Shown: positions 8,266 to 16,243, numbered from the stretch's first letter. The stretch: 24,950 nucleotides of DNA from JANQRV01 sp964533785 (GCA_964533785.1 CAZHNG010000060.1:1-24950); one strand, 5' to 3'. Made by a program: numbers and translations. Notes: generated from the letters alone by a model not told the origin.

Positions 8266-8808
8266 TGGGAATAAAATCTTGTCAGATAGGTGAATCTTGT
8301 AGGCTAAATTGCTAAAGAGATGTAAATTAATAGCGCACTAAAAATAGCACTTTAATTTTTCCAAACAAAATTACGATAGTGGAAAGTAAACTACTAATCC
8401 CAAAATCAAAAAGGGCCAAAGCTAACAAGTAGCTTCAGCCTCTTCACATGAAACAAATTTACGAGTTATTATCCTTGAGAAATAAAATCCATAATTAAAT
8501 ATTAAGCGAAACTTGCGAGGTTATATTGTATTACTCTACAGGTTATGACATTGGCCATTTATGCTTCAAAAATCATGCCATGCTAAGTATTAATTATTAC
8601 TCATTGAATAATTATGTTTCTTTAGCTGACCAATCCCATGAATAGTTGATAGAAAATCTTTTTGATTATACCGGAGGAACAGAAGAGAACTTATTTTAAT
8701 TGAGATTACAATGCTGTATTTACTTATACTGCAAACGTAAGGAAAATTTGCAGATTTCACAAGCATATTACAGAAAATTCTAATGCAATCTACTGCCGGC
8801 AACCCCAA
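8266..8808. other. 543-bp intergenic region, no convincing gene
   Basis: An AT-rich spacer between the flippase 3' end and the mosaic gene 5' end, both minus strand. It holds a likely terminator for the flippase (8401-8440) and a 16-mer at 8558-8573 shared with 2656-2671. A 72-codon frame at 8590-8808 begins with TTG and has no domain-like composition, so I do not call it. A minus-strand TAATTTTG (8366-8373) is a possible promoter box for the mosaic gene, but no -33 element is correctly spaced. Confidence 0.6.
8401..8440 (-). terminator. Candidate rho-independent terminator
   Basis: Read on the minus strand, GGCTGAAGCT pairs with AGCTTTGGCC (3 + 5 pairs around a 2x2 mismatch, 7-nt loop), followed by CTTTTTGATTTT. 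It is the only stem plus T-rich tail in the spacer and lies about 370 nt past the flippase stop codon, ahead of the mosaic gene. Stem strength and tail are moderate. Confidence 0.5.
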
Positions 8809-10302
8809 TTATTCATTTTTCAGCAACTGCAAAAGGAAGGGTTTGTCCGTCCTAAAAATGATAAAAACATATACGAGAAGCAACAAGGTGTTTATTCCTG
8901 TTGCGATCAAAGTATTACTAATATTGCTGCGGAAGTAGTAGCTTGCCGCGAATAGGCCGACTGCCAGCGCCAGATAAAAAAGCATCTTTGTGATATTATA
9001 GGGTACAGGATATTTTTTTCTACCCAACCAATAAGCAGCGAGGGCCATAAAGCAATAGCAGACCAATGCCGACCATGCCGGGCCGTGATAGCAGGGAATG
9101 TTAGGGTTAGGGATCAGGATGAAGTTCAGACCTAAAGTGATGACCGCTCCGCCTACAGCAATATAACCGCCGTACCTTGTCTGGTCGGTTAATTTATACC
9201 ATACCGAAAAGTTGTAATATAAGCCCAGGAACAAATTGGCCATTAAGAGAATGGGGACGATCTCCAACCCTGTATGGAAATCAGCGCCAATAAAATATTT
9301 GATAATATCAAGATAGCACCAGATACCCAAAAATACGATACATCCTACTAACGTGAACACCCTGGCTACATCAGCATATTGTTGGCGGGCGTCTGCGCGT
9401 TCTGCATTGCTAAAGAAAAAAGGCTCCGCAGCGTAGTTAAAGGCCTGGGTGTACAAATTCATAAAGACGGCGATCTTGGCTACCGCTCCGTATATGCCTT
9501 CACATTGAAAATTGAAATCGTAATCATCCGACGCCAGCTCTTTGATCATGGTGTTTCCCGACAATTGATTGATAACACCGGCAACTGCGACAATAATTAA
9601 AGGAGCCGTATACCTTAACATCTTCCACCAAAGTTGCGTTTCGAACCTCAATTGAATACGGGCATACATCGGCAGGAAGATCAACAAGGTTACCGAACTT
9701 GCGATCAGGTTCGCCCACAAAACATAACTTATACGATTGGCAGGATCGTAAATAGACTCAAGGCTTTCCCAGCCTTGTTCTATTAACCAGGGACAAATAC
9801 TCAGAAAAAAGAAAACACTGGTAATGTTGACCAATACATTAACGGTCTTGATGGCGGCAAACTTTATGGGCCGTTTTTCTAACCGCAAACGGGCAAAAGG
9901 TATGGCCACCAAAGCATCCGCCGCAACAATACTGATCATGAGCATCACCAGGTCCTGATGTTGCGATTCTTTGAGGATGAATTGGGTTAAGGAAGGCAAA
10001 AAAGAAAATAACAAAACCACGAACGCGGCCGTTGTGAACAGCAAGGAAAAAGCAGCTGTTGAAAAGGCTTTTTCCAAATCTGCCTGTTTATTTCCAAACC
10101 GAAAGAAAGTGGTCTCCATCCGGTACGTAAATAATACCACCAGCAAAGCGGTGTAGGTATAGACTTCGATGACTATTCCGTATTCCCCTGTGTCAAATAT
10201 TCGAGTGTAATATGGAGTCAATACTGCAAATGGGAGTAACCTCACCAAGATACTGCTGACTCCATAAATCGCTGTTTCTTTTGCTAATTGTTTGATCGAC
10301 AT
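8809..10302 (-). CDS. Wzx-like oligosaccharide flippase / polysaccharide export membrane protein
   Basis: A 497-aa integral membrane protein, probably with 12-14 hydrophobic helices over the whole length. The N-terminus (MSIKQLAKETAIYGVSSILVRLLPFAVLTPYYTRIFDTGEYG split across the first two helices) is characteristic of Bacteroidota polysaccharide-biosynthesis flippases of the MOP superfamily. These move lipid-linked oligosaccharides across the inner membrane for O-antigen, exopolysaccharide or glycoprotein assembly. Length is normal. The ATG at 10302 is the natural start and begins the conserved N-terminal block. No glycosyltransferases are adjacent, so the exported glycan cannot be named. 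It follows the M1 peptidase gene on the same strand, but 253 nt with a strong hairpin lie between, so I expect a separate transcript. Confidence 0.88.
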   Translation of the reverse strand: MSIKQLAKETAIYGVSSILVRLLPFAVLTPYYTRIFDTGEYGIVIEVYTYTALLVVLFTYRMETTFFRFGNKQADLEKAFSTAAFSLLFTTAAFVVLLFSFLPSLTQFILKESQHQDLVMLMISIVAADALVAIPFARLRLEKRPIKFAAIKTVNVLVNITSVFFFLSICPWLIEQGWESLESIYDPANRISYVLWANLIASSVTLLIFLPMYARIQLRFETQLWWKMLRYTAPLIIVAVAGVINQLSGNTMIKELASDDYDFNFQCEGIYGAVAKIAVFMNLYTQAFNYAAEPFFFSNAERADARQQYADVARVFTLVGCIVFLGIWCYLDIIKYFIGADFHTGLEIVPILLMANLFLGLYYNFSVWYKLTDQTRYGGYIAVGGAVITLGLNFILIPNPNIPCYHGPAWSALVCYCFMALAAYWLGRKKYPVPYNITKMLFYLALAVGLFAASYYFRSNISNTLIATGINTLLLLVYVFIIFRTDKPFLLQLLKNE

Positions 10303-10397
10303 GGCTTATGATTGAGGATAGTGAAACGGGAGTCATCCAAGGTTTAGAACCAAGTTCATTTATCATAAATTTTCAAAATCTTAACCGAATGGCATTG

Positions 10398-10433
10398 TTG
10401 CGGGTTACGAGTGGTCAGACCCGTAACCCGCAA
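10398..10433. repeat. Perfect 12-bp inverted repeat (GC-rich hairpin)
   Basis: Arms TTGCGGGTTACG and CGTAACCCGCAA pair perfectly around a 12-nt loop. No T-run follows on either strand, so it is not a standard terminator, although it could stabilise or separate transcripts between the M1 peptidase and flippase genes. The GTTACG/CGTAAC wording resembles repeats I associate with intervening-sequence units in this phylum (recollection only). Confidence 0.7.
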
Positions 10434-10473
10434 TTCAAGGCATTATGATAACTAACAAAAAGAGTAGGACATT

Positions 10474-10506
10474 CAATACACCAAGAAACTTACGTTACAG
10501 TGTATT
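10474..10506 (+). repeat. Isolated arm of the 21.6-kb palindromic repeat family
   Basis: These 33 nt match the reverse complement of 21585-21617 at 30 of 33 positions and the sequence at 21748-21780 at about 27 of 33. The shared core is AAGAAACTTA then GTTACAGTGTATT. Only one arm is present here, in the gap between the M1 peptidase and flippase genes, so this is a partial or solo copy of a dispersed element. Confidence 0.75.
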
Positions 10507-10555
10507 CATTTTTATTCCGAAAAATAAAGAATAAACCCTATTCCCATTTGCTCCA

Positions 10556-12907
10556 TTACGGTTTTATAACCTTCTCCTGTTTCGCTTTCTGCATGGGATT
10601 AGGCAGATCGGGGAACTTGTGACTTTTGAACACCTGGAAGCGGCTCGGCATTTCCCTTACCGGCCAGCTATTGTTGCTTTCGTCAACATCAGCCGTTTCT
10701 TTGTAAGGGTCTAGGATCACGCTTTCCACTACTTTGTCTTTTACGAATACTTTCGTGAATTTATCTTCATTTTTACGCCAGATCTCAACGGGTATCCGTT
10801 CGATCTCCTTGNNNNNNNNNNTGCTGCCATCTTCATAGGTCCATTCCAGGATAATGGGCATGACTAAACCACCTTTATTACTGAAATAAAGTTCATAGTA
10901 ATTTTTGCCTTTATATTTTTTCTTTTCTTTCTTGGACAAGCTTTCTTCGTACAACTCCACATTATAAGTAAGGATAGAATCTTCGTTATTCCAGGGCTCA
11001 TAAGTGGTGTAAAAATCCACGAGGGAAGTATCTTGATCGATCAGGAAATCCATCCCCTGTTCTTTGTTCCTGATTTTTGACAAGTGATCAAAAGGTTTCT
11101 CTCTTCTTTGCACCTGTGGGATAGACCTTTTTTGAGGATCATTTTCCAGGTCGGGTTTATACCATTTAATGCTGTCAATGGCAATATCTACATTGTCAAT
11201 AGAATAAAACCAGCCCCGCCAAAACCAATCCAGGTCTACAGCACTGGCATCTTCCATAGTACGGAAAAAGTCGGCAGGCGTAGGATGTTTAAATGCCCAA
11301 CGGCGGCAAAACTCTTTAAAAGCATAATCAAATAATTCGCGGCCCATGACGGTTTCTCTCAAAATATTGAGGGCAGTAGCCGGTTTTCCGTAGGCGTTAT
11401 TTCCAAACTGCACGATATTTTCGCTATTGGTCATAATTGGCTCCAGAAGATCGGGGCTGTCATCCATATAATCCGTTATCTTGTGAGGAGGGCCGCGGCG
11501 TGAAGGATAGTTCGGATCGAATTCCTGTTCCGCAAGGAACTGCATGAAAGAATTGATCCCTTCGTCAAACCAGGTCCATTGGCGTTCATCCGTATTGATG
11601 ATCATCGGGAAGTAATTATGTCCCACTTCGTGAATGATGACGCTGATCGCTCCGTATTTTGCCCGTTCGGTATACGTGCCGTCTTCATCCGCGCGGCCGT
11701 AATTGAAGCAGATCATAGGATATTCCATTCCGTTCCTTGCTTCTACTGAGATTGCAACGGGGTAGGGATAAGGGATGGAATATTCCGAGTAGACATCGAG
11801 AGTATGGACAACCGCTTTAGTAGAATATTTGCTGTAAATAGGATAAGATTCTTCGGGATAGTAGCTCATGCACATTACTTTTTCACCTTCTTCGGTAATA
11901 TGCGGCATGGCATCCCAGACAAATTTGCGGCTTGCCGTCCAGGCAAAATCTCTCACATTTTCTGCCTGATAATTCCAGGTTTTTAATTTTTTAGATTTTT
12001 TGCTATCGGCGTTGGCTACCGCTTCATCTAAAGTTATGATCTGCAAGGGTTCGGTTGCATTTTTTGCCGCTTCCCAGCGTTGTTTTTGTACCCCCGCCAA
12101 TACTTCATCGTAATTTTGACACTCTCCGGTAGAACCTACCACGTAATCATCGGGCAAGGTCATTTCCACATTGAAATCACCAAAAGTTAATGCAAATTCA
12201 CCTCTACCTGTGAATTGCTTATTCTGCCATCCTTCGAAGTCACTGTATACGCATAAACGCGGATACCATTGTGTAATGGTAAAAATATAGTTGTCTTCGT
12301 CTTCAAAATATTCGTATCCTCCGCGACCACCGATCTCCATTCTATCGGTTAGGTAGTAATACCAATCCACGTTAAACTTGAACTGATCGCCCGGCTTCAA
12401 AGGTTCCGGTAATTCCACCCGCATCATCGTTTTATTGATCAAATACTTCAGGGGTTGTCCGTTGGCATCCGTTACTTTTTGAATATTGTGGCCGTATTTA
12501 TCCCGGTCTTTCCAGGATTCCAAATTTTCAAGGGCTCCTTCGCTCATGGTATTGCGAATGCTACTTGGATCGAAACGCAAATTATCCGCACCAGCGGCGT
12601 GCTCATTCTCATCTAACTGCATCCAAAGGTAACGCAAGGTATTAGGAGAATTGTTGTAGTAGGTGATGGTTTCTGATCCATCCAGTCTGGGCTCTTTGGG
12701 ATCTAGAGTACACTTGATATCATAGTCACATTTTTGTTGCCAGTAAGCAGGGCCGGGCGATCCATCCATACTACGGTACTGGTTAGGTGATGGCAACATA
12801 GCGCCTAATTGCTCAAATTTAAACCCATGATTTGATCGCTGTTGCCCCAAAACAAGGCTTAGCGGAAGTAAAAGCAAAACTAGTAAGCATTTCAAAATCC
12901 TAAACAT
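10556..12907 (-). CDS. M1 family metallopeptidase (secreted, gluzincin)
   Basis: About 783 aa with an N-terminal signal peptide (MFRILKCLLVLLLLPLSLVLG), so it is likely periplasmic or exported. The zinc site is complete: H426-E-V-G-H430, then 18 residues to E449 in WFDEGINSF, with a GAMEN-like NGMEYPMICF block upstream. The N-terminal part (about 45-330) is the beta-saddle domain; the C-terminal 200 residues are less conserved. The family cleaves N-terminal amino acids; the specific substrate is unknown. A 10-N scaffold gap (10812-10821) falls inside the C-terminal region between EDGS and KEIERIPVEIW. The frame stays open with 10 N, but these flanks look nearly contiguous, so the true gap is perhaps 1-4 nt rather than 10. 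Start ATG at 12907 is the first codon of the signal peptide. The gene is monocistronic in this view. Confidence 0.92.
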   Translation of the reverse strand: MFRILKCLLVLLLLPLSLVLGQQRSNHGFKFEQLGAMLPSPNQYRSMDGSPGPAYWQQKCDYDIKCTLDPKEPRLDGSETITYYNNSPNTLRYLWMQLDENEHAAGADNLRFDPSSIRNTMSEGALENLESWKDRDKYGHNIQKVTDANGQPLKYLINKTMMRVELPEPLKPGDQFKFNVDWYYYLTDRMEIGGRGGYEYFEDEDNYIFTITQWYPRLCVYSDFEGWQNKQFTGRGEFALTFGDFNVEMTLPDDYVVGSTGECQNYDEVLAGVQKQRWEAAKNATEPLQIITLDEAVANADSKKSKKLKTWNYQAENVRDFAWTASRKFVWDAMPHITEEGEKVMCMSYYPEESYPIYSKYSTKAVVHTLDVYSEYSIPYPYPVAISVEARNGMEYPMICFNYGRADEDGTYTERAKYGAISVIIHEVGHNYFPMIINTDERQWTWFDEGINSFMQFLAEQEFDPNYPSRRGPPHKITDYMDDSPDLLEPIMTNSENIVQFGNNAYGKPATALNILRETVMGRELFDYAFKEFCRRWAFKHPTPADFFRTMEDASAVDLDWFWRGWFYSIDNVDIAIDSIKWYKPDLENDPQKRSIPQVQRREKPFDHLSKIRNKEQGMDFLIDQDTSLVDFYTTYEPWNNEDSILTYNVELYEESLSKKEKKKYKGKNYYELYFSNKGGLVMPIILEWTYEDGSXXXXKEIERIPVEIWRKNEDKFTKVFVKDKVVESVILDPYKETADVDESNNSWPVREMPSRFQVFKSHKFPDLPNPMQKAKQEKVIKP
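10812..10821. other. Assembly gap (10 N) inside the M1 peptidase gene
   Basis: Ten unresolved bases. The fixed length suggests a placeholder. The flanking coding sequence remains in frame on both sides. Confidence 0.95.
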
Positions 12908-13033
12908 AGTCCGATAATTTTGTTGAAAATAATGACGCTAATAATAATCATTTTTCCATTATTCAGTTAAATTAATAAACCAAATATTACCGGAGGGGTT
13001 TTTTTGCCACGAAAATGTTTGAGAGTACAGCGG

Positions 13034-13160
13034 CTACGAAAAAAATTGAACAATTTTNNNNNNNNNNGCTATAAAAAACGATTATTATTGATTTTATAAC
13101 ACTTTTATAGCGTTTTTATAGCAAATGACAATATCAAAAAAATTGAACAATTTTTTCGTA
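13034..13160. repeat. Nested palindromic unit interrupted by the scaffold gap
   Basis: The 19-mer aaaaaaattgaacaatttt occurs at 13039-13057 and again at 13136-13154, and is itself near-palindromic. The outer flanks TACGAAAAAA (13034) and TTTTTTCGTA (ending 13160) are inverted. Inside, 13068-13080 pairs with 13111-13122 with one bulge. The first copy abuts the 10-N gap, consistent with a repeat breaking the assembly. Confidence 0.6.
13058..13067. other. Assembly gap (10 N) at a repeat
   Basis: Ten N directly after the first copy of the 19-mer repeat. Real length unknown; sequence may be missing or collapsed. Confidence 0.95.
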
Positions 13161-13163
13161 TTA

Positions 13164-13295
13164 CTCCATGCCCTCTTTTGTTTGCGGAGCAAACGAATCT
13201 CAATCAATATGACTATAATAATAACTTCCGCAAGGAAGTTCATGATACACAATAAACCTCCATGCCCTCCATGTCCTCTATGTCCTCTATGGTTC
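13164..13295. repeat. Gene-less copy of the GxxExxY-flanking repeat family
   Basis: 13267-13295 is 25 of 29 identical to each inverted repeat flanking the GxxExxY gene, when read on the minus strand. A 12-mer, CTCCATGCCCTC, occurs at both 13164-13175 and 13258-13269, bracketing about 80 bp that hold two clean hairpins: 13180-13194 (GTTTGC-GGA-GCAAAC) and 13223-13240 (AACTTCC-GCAA-GGAAGTT). There is no gene inside, so it may be a decayed or non-autonomous unit. Confidence 0.6.
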
Positions 13296-13332
13296 AAAAC
13301 AAACTATCGACAATTTAAACGATGTTCCAAAT

Positions 13333-13497
13333 TAAGTACTCGGACATATTTGGGTTTCCATTAAATTGAGATGGATTTTAGTCCAGGACGAGGCGAAAAG
13401 CACAGGCGCAGCCATAGCTTCGGCGCGCATTTTCAACGAAGTACTGGGCTAAAAGGCGCTCAATTTGATACGTAATTTAAATGTGTCCGAGTACTTA
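13333..13497. repeat. 165-bp palindromic element (MITE/REP-like)
   Basis: The ends 13333-13351 and 13479-13497 are inverted copies with 18 of 19 identity (TAAGTACTCGGACAtATTT). Inverted similarity continues inward: ATTAAATTGAG against ATCAAATTGAG (reverse complement of the right side), then TTTTAGTCCAG (13376-13386) against the complement of CTGGGCTAAAA (13444-13454). The centre, around 13405-13428, is a GC-rich stem. No reading frame is credible. This has the form of a non-autonomous miniature element or a highly folded RNA; no transposase is in the window. Confidence 0.75.
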
Positions 13498-13702
13498 CTC
13501 CCAAATTGATGTATAAAGATTAGCTGAACGCTAAGCCGGCAGGTTTCCCCTTCTATTCCTTTTGTGTTTAAAAATGGGCGGATGGCTCCTGAAAAACTAC
13601 TTTGTGGTTATTCAAGAGATACATCGCAACTTAGGTTAATTATTAGTATCTTTACCAGCTATATAAAATAGCGACCAATAATTATTACAGGAGTAATTAT
13701 AC

Positions 13703-14869
13703 TTGCGTTTACATTTACCTAAAACTAGCACTTTGACTTTTAGAGCGTTACAATTAAGCGAGCAGTTATTAGAAGGATTAGATGCGATGGGGTTTGAAAA
13801 AGCTACCCCCATTCAGGAACAAGCTATTCCAATAATACTTCAAGGAAAGGACTTGATCGCCTGCGCCCAAACGGGTACCGGAAAGACAGCCGCTTTTCTA
13901 CTTCCTATCCTAAATCAGCTTTCCGGCCGCAGTTCCAATAATATCGGAGCACTAATTTTGGTACCTACCAGAGAATTGGCTATTCAGATCGATCAGCAAT
14001 TAGAAGGATTAAGCTACTATACCGGCATTAGTTTTTATTCTATCTACGGAGGCCGGGACAAAGCCGCTTTTAATCAGGAAAAAATCGCGCTGACGACGGG
14101 CGCGGATATTATAGTTGCAACTCCGGGAAGGTTGATCATGCACCTCAATCTCGGGTACACCAGGTTTAGCAAACTAGAATATTTAATATTGGATGAAGCC
14201 GATCGCATGTTAGATATGGGCTTTATTAATGATCTGCTAAAAATCATCAACTACCTGCCTGAAGAACGGCAGACATTGATGTTTTCAGCTACGATGCCGC
14301 CTAAAGTTGAAAAGTTAGCTAAAAAAATATTAAATCGCCCTGAAAAAATCACCTTGCAAGTGTCTACACCTGCTGAGGGTATTCTGCAAGGTGTATACCA
14401 GGTACTGGAAGAACAAAAATTACCTTTACTCAAATATATTCTGGACAAAACCCAAAAGGACCAGGGCATCTGCTTGATTTTCGCAGCAACGAAGGCAAAT
14501 GTCAAAAAGATCGCAAAGGAACTGAAAAAATCGGGCTACGGCGCCGAAGAAATCCACTCCGACCTGACCCAGGACGAAAGGAGCGAAGTGTTGCGCAAGT
14601 TCCAGAATAAAAAAGTGGACATTTTGGTGGCCACCGATATTTTATCCCGGGGTATAGATGTCAAAGGTATTAGTTTGGTCGTCAATTACAATGTTCCGCC
14701 AGACGGAGAAGATTATATTCACCGTATCGGTCGTACCGCCCGTGCCAGTGCCCAGGGTATGGCCTTGACATTAGTCAACCGGAGAGATAAAAGAAAGCTG
14801 AGGAATATTGAACAGCTCATCAAAAAAAAGATTCCCGTGTCTCCATTACCTGCTTCAATCAAAAAATAG
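13703..14869 (+). CDS. DEAD-box ATP-dependent RNA helicase
   Basis: A 388-aa two-domain helicase core with every key motif. Q motif GFEKATPIQEQ (30-40), Walker A AQTGTGKT (55-62), PTRELA (88-93), TPGR (140-143), DEAD (164-167), SAT (195-197), the RGID motif (316-319) and HRIGRTAR (340-347). It unwinds RNA with ATP in ribosome assembly or RNA turnover. It has almost no C-terminal extension, resembling a minimal RhlE-type enzyme. The start is TTG at 13703: an in-frame TAA lies at 13694-13696, a good AGGAG is at 13689-13693 with 9-nt spacing, and the next in-frame ATG would remove part of the Q-motif domain. Another in-frame TTG at 13733 is a weaker option. The palindromic element 13333-13497 lies about 200 nt upstream. 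The paralogue type (RhlE, DeaD, etc.) is not certain. Confidence 0.93.
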   Translation: MRLHLPKTSTLTFRALQLSEQLLEGLDAMGFEKATPIQEQAIPIILQGKDLIACAQTGTGKTAAFLLPILNQLSGRSSNNIGALILVPTRELAIQIDQQLEGLSYYTGISFYSIYGGRDKAAFNQEKIALTTGADIIVATPGRLIMHLNLGYTRFSKLEYLILDEADRMLDMGFINDLLKIINYLPEERQTLMFSATMPPKVEKLAKKILNRPEKITLQVSTPAEGILQGVYQVLEEQKLPLLKYILDKTQKDQGICLIFAATKANVKKIAKELKKSGYGAEEIHSDLTQDERSEVLRKFQNKKVDILVATDILSRGIDVKGISLVVNYNVPPDGEDYIHRIGRTARASAQGMALTLVNRRDKRKLRNIEQLIKKKIPVSPLPASIKK

Positions 14870-14980
14870 AAGTTTTTCCTTTGATAACCTTATTGTCGTG
14901 GTTAGGATAGTTCAACCTTTCCTTATTCCATCCTCCCAACTTATTGTCAGGATCTGTGTTTCCTTCAAAAATGCCAAATC

Positions 14981-15631
14981 ATGACACAAATAGATCAAAA
15001 AGTGATTGAAGGAGCCTTGGGTTATAAGGAGTATCGTGAATTAACAGAACAATTATTCGCAGCAGGCAAAACAACCGGTTCAATCCAAAATGAAGCCATG
15101 TTGGAGTACACAAGACTCAATATTGCTCGTATGAAAAGACTGGACAAAAGGGCGACGTTAAAACCCGAAGCGACGGCAGACCTGGATAAAGTCAGCACAC
15201 CTATCATTTGGTTAACCCTGACCGAAGCCTGGTGCGGAGATGCCGCTCAGATCATTCCAGTAATGGAAAAAATGGCCCTGACTTACGATAATATTGAACT
15301 TAAGCTGATATTGAGAGATGAACATCTGGATATTATGGATGCTTTCCTAACCAATGGCGGCCGTTCTATTCCTAAAGTTATTATACTGAAAAAAGATACC
15401 TTAAAAGTCATGGGATGTTGGGGACCAAGACCTTCTGAGGCACAACAAATGGTTATGGAAGCCAGAAAGCAAGCCCAAAAGATCCAAGATAAAGCGGAAA
15501 GAAAAGCTTTTTGGAATAAGAGAAAGGCTGAAACTCAACTCTGGTACGCCAAGGATAAAACCAATTCTACACAATCCGAATTGACCAAAGCCACTCTCAA
15601 AGCTCTTGCACCTCTGGAATTAAGTAACTAA
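14981..15631 (+). CDS. Thioredoxin-fold family protein with a single active-site Cys
   Basis: A 216-aa cytoplasmic protein of the Bacteroidota thioredoxin family (Thioredoxin_9-like). The fold spans about 60-165, with strand IIWLTLTEAWCGDAAQ and the cis-Pro region RSIPKVIIL. The usual CxxC is replaced by W84-C85-G86-D87-A88, so it has one Cys at the active-site position and cannot form the classical internal disulfide. This variant is normal for the family; its reaction is not known (monothiol chemistry or a non-redox role are inferences). The C-terminus is a charged helical tail (RKQAQKIQDKAERKAFWNK). It lies 111 nt downstream of the helicase on the same strand and is convergent with the RDD gene. 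A start at ATG 14981 gives the expected N-terminus. Confidence 0.88.
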   Translation: MTQIDQKVIEGALGYKEYRELTEQLFAAGKTTGSIQNEAMLEYTRLNIARMKRLDKRATLKPEATADLDKVSTPIIWLTLTEAWCGDAAQIIPVMEKMALTYDNIELKLILRDEHLDIMDAFLTNGGRSIPKVIILKKDTLKVMGCWGPRPSEAQQMVMEARKQAQKIQDKAERKAFWNKRKAETQLWYAKDKTNSTQSELTKATLKALAPLELSN

Positions 15632-15728
15632 TGATTATTAGTCGAGGGTACTCTTGGTCTGACAGAGTCGGTAAGAAGAGTTTTACCATCGAAGGACAGA
15701 CAAAAAAGAACGATTATACACTTTCAGG

Positions 15729-16223
15729 CTAATACCTGTTCATCCAGGAACTTTCTTTAGGGAGTACTGACTGTGTTTCATCGATAACCATCGTTTTACT
15801 CCATCTGTCGTGCCAGCCGCCAGGTCTGCTTCCCAAAAAAGAAAACGGTTCAAAAGGTACGATCCTGGAAAAACTCCGTGCTACAATATCGTTCGTTTCC
15901 ATCGGAGTACCGTCTATTTTGACGGCTCGGGTCTTGGTCAAATATTTTCCAATGCTTTTGCCCTTTAGACTCCCCTCGATCACGATGTAGTATATGGCAT
16001 AAACGATCATTCCGATGATCCTGGAAAGCAAATCAATTTCAGAACCTGCTTCGATATCGATCATCCTGTCATCGTATGCAAATACAACAATACCAATAAA
16101 TATCATTACCCCAAAAATCACCAGGTAGTCGATTAGATAATTGACCAAGCGCTTTCCTTTATCGGCAGGTACTAAAACCACTTCCCTATCCATTAAAGAA
16201 TCATCCAATATTTGATTTTCCAT
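15729..16223 (-). CDS. RDD family membrane protein
   Basis: A 164-aa protein. The first segment K-G-K-R-L-V-N-Y-L-I-D-Y-L contains the Arg/Asp pair that names the RDD family at the start of the first helix (about 26-50). A second helix pair (IIGMIVYAIYYIVIEG, 69-84) is followed by KGKSIGKYLTKTRAVKIDG. The C-terminus PFSFLGSRPGGWHDRWSKTMVID is typical. RDD proteins are small inner-membrane proteins, often of unknown function; some are linked to ion transport or envelope traits. It is the last gene of a three-gene minus-strand set, 20 nt behind the beta-propeller-like gene, and converges on the thioredoxin-fold gene with a 97-nt gap. No clear terminator is visible there. Confidence 0.88.
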   Translation of the reverse strand: MENQILDDSLMDREVVLVPADKGKRLVNYLIDYLVIFGVMIFIGIVVFAYDDRMIDIEAGSEIDLLSRIIGMIVYAIYYIVIEGSLKGKSIGKYLTKTRAVKIDGTPMETNDIVARSFSRIVPFEPFSFLGSRPGGWHDRWSKTMVIDETQSVLPKESSWMNRY

Positions 16224-16243
16224 TTGGGTTTTATTTTCAAAAT

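Larger units (their letters stand above)
12908..13702. other. 795-bp repeat-rich intergenic region
   Basis: The divergent gap between the M1 peptidase (minus) and the helicase (plus) contains no credible gene. From left to right it holds a nested palindrome with a scaffold gap (13034-13160), a gene-less copy of the GxxExxY-flanking repeat (13164-13295), a 165-bp palindromic element (13333-13497) and the helicase leader. The frames read through it (for example one encoding a His/Arg/Gly-rich repeat at 13258-13297) are translations of the repeats. Confidence 0.75.

Noticed and set aside
8590..8808. 72-codon frame directly after the flippase
   Set aside because: Starts at TTG, has no domain-like composition or ribosome site and lies in AT-rich spacer.
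13164..13295. CRISPR array
   Set aside because: The repeated units are too few, tandem and irregular, with no spacers of uniform length and no cas genes.
13094..13297. Frame encoding a His/Gly/Arg-rich N-terminus
   Set aside because: It is the translation of the CCTCTATGT-type repeat; the rest is low complexity.
13500..13690. tRNA or small RNA in the helicase leader
   Set aside because: No cloverleaf or T-loop consensus found; only short unstable pairings.
15632..15728. Possible bidirectional terminator between the thioredoxin-fold and RDD genes
   Set aside because: Only a 5-bp stem (GGTAA/TTACC) with no proper T-run is visible.
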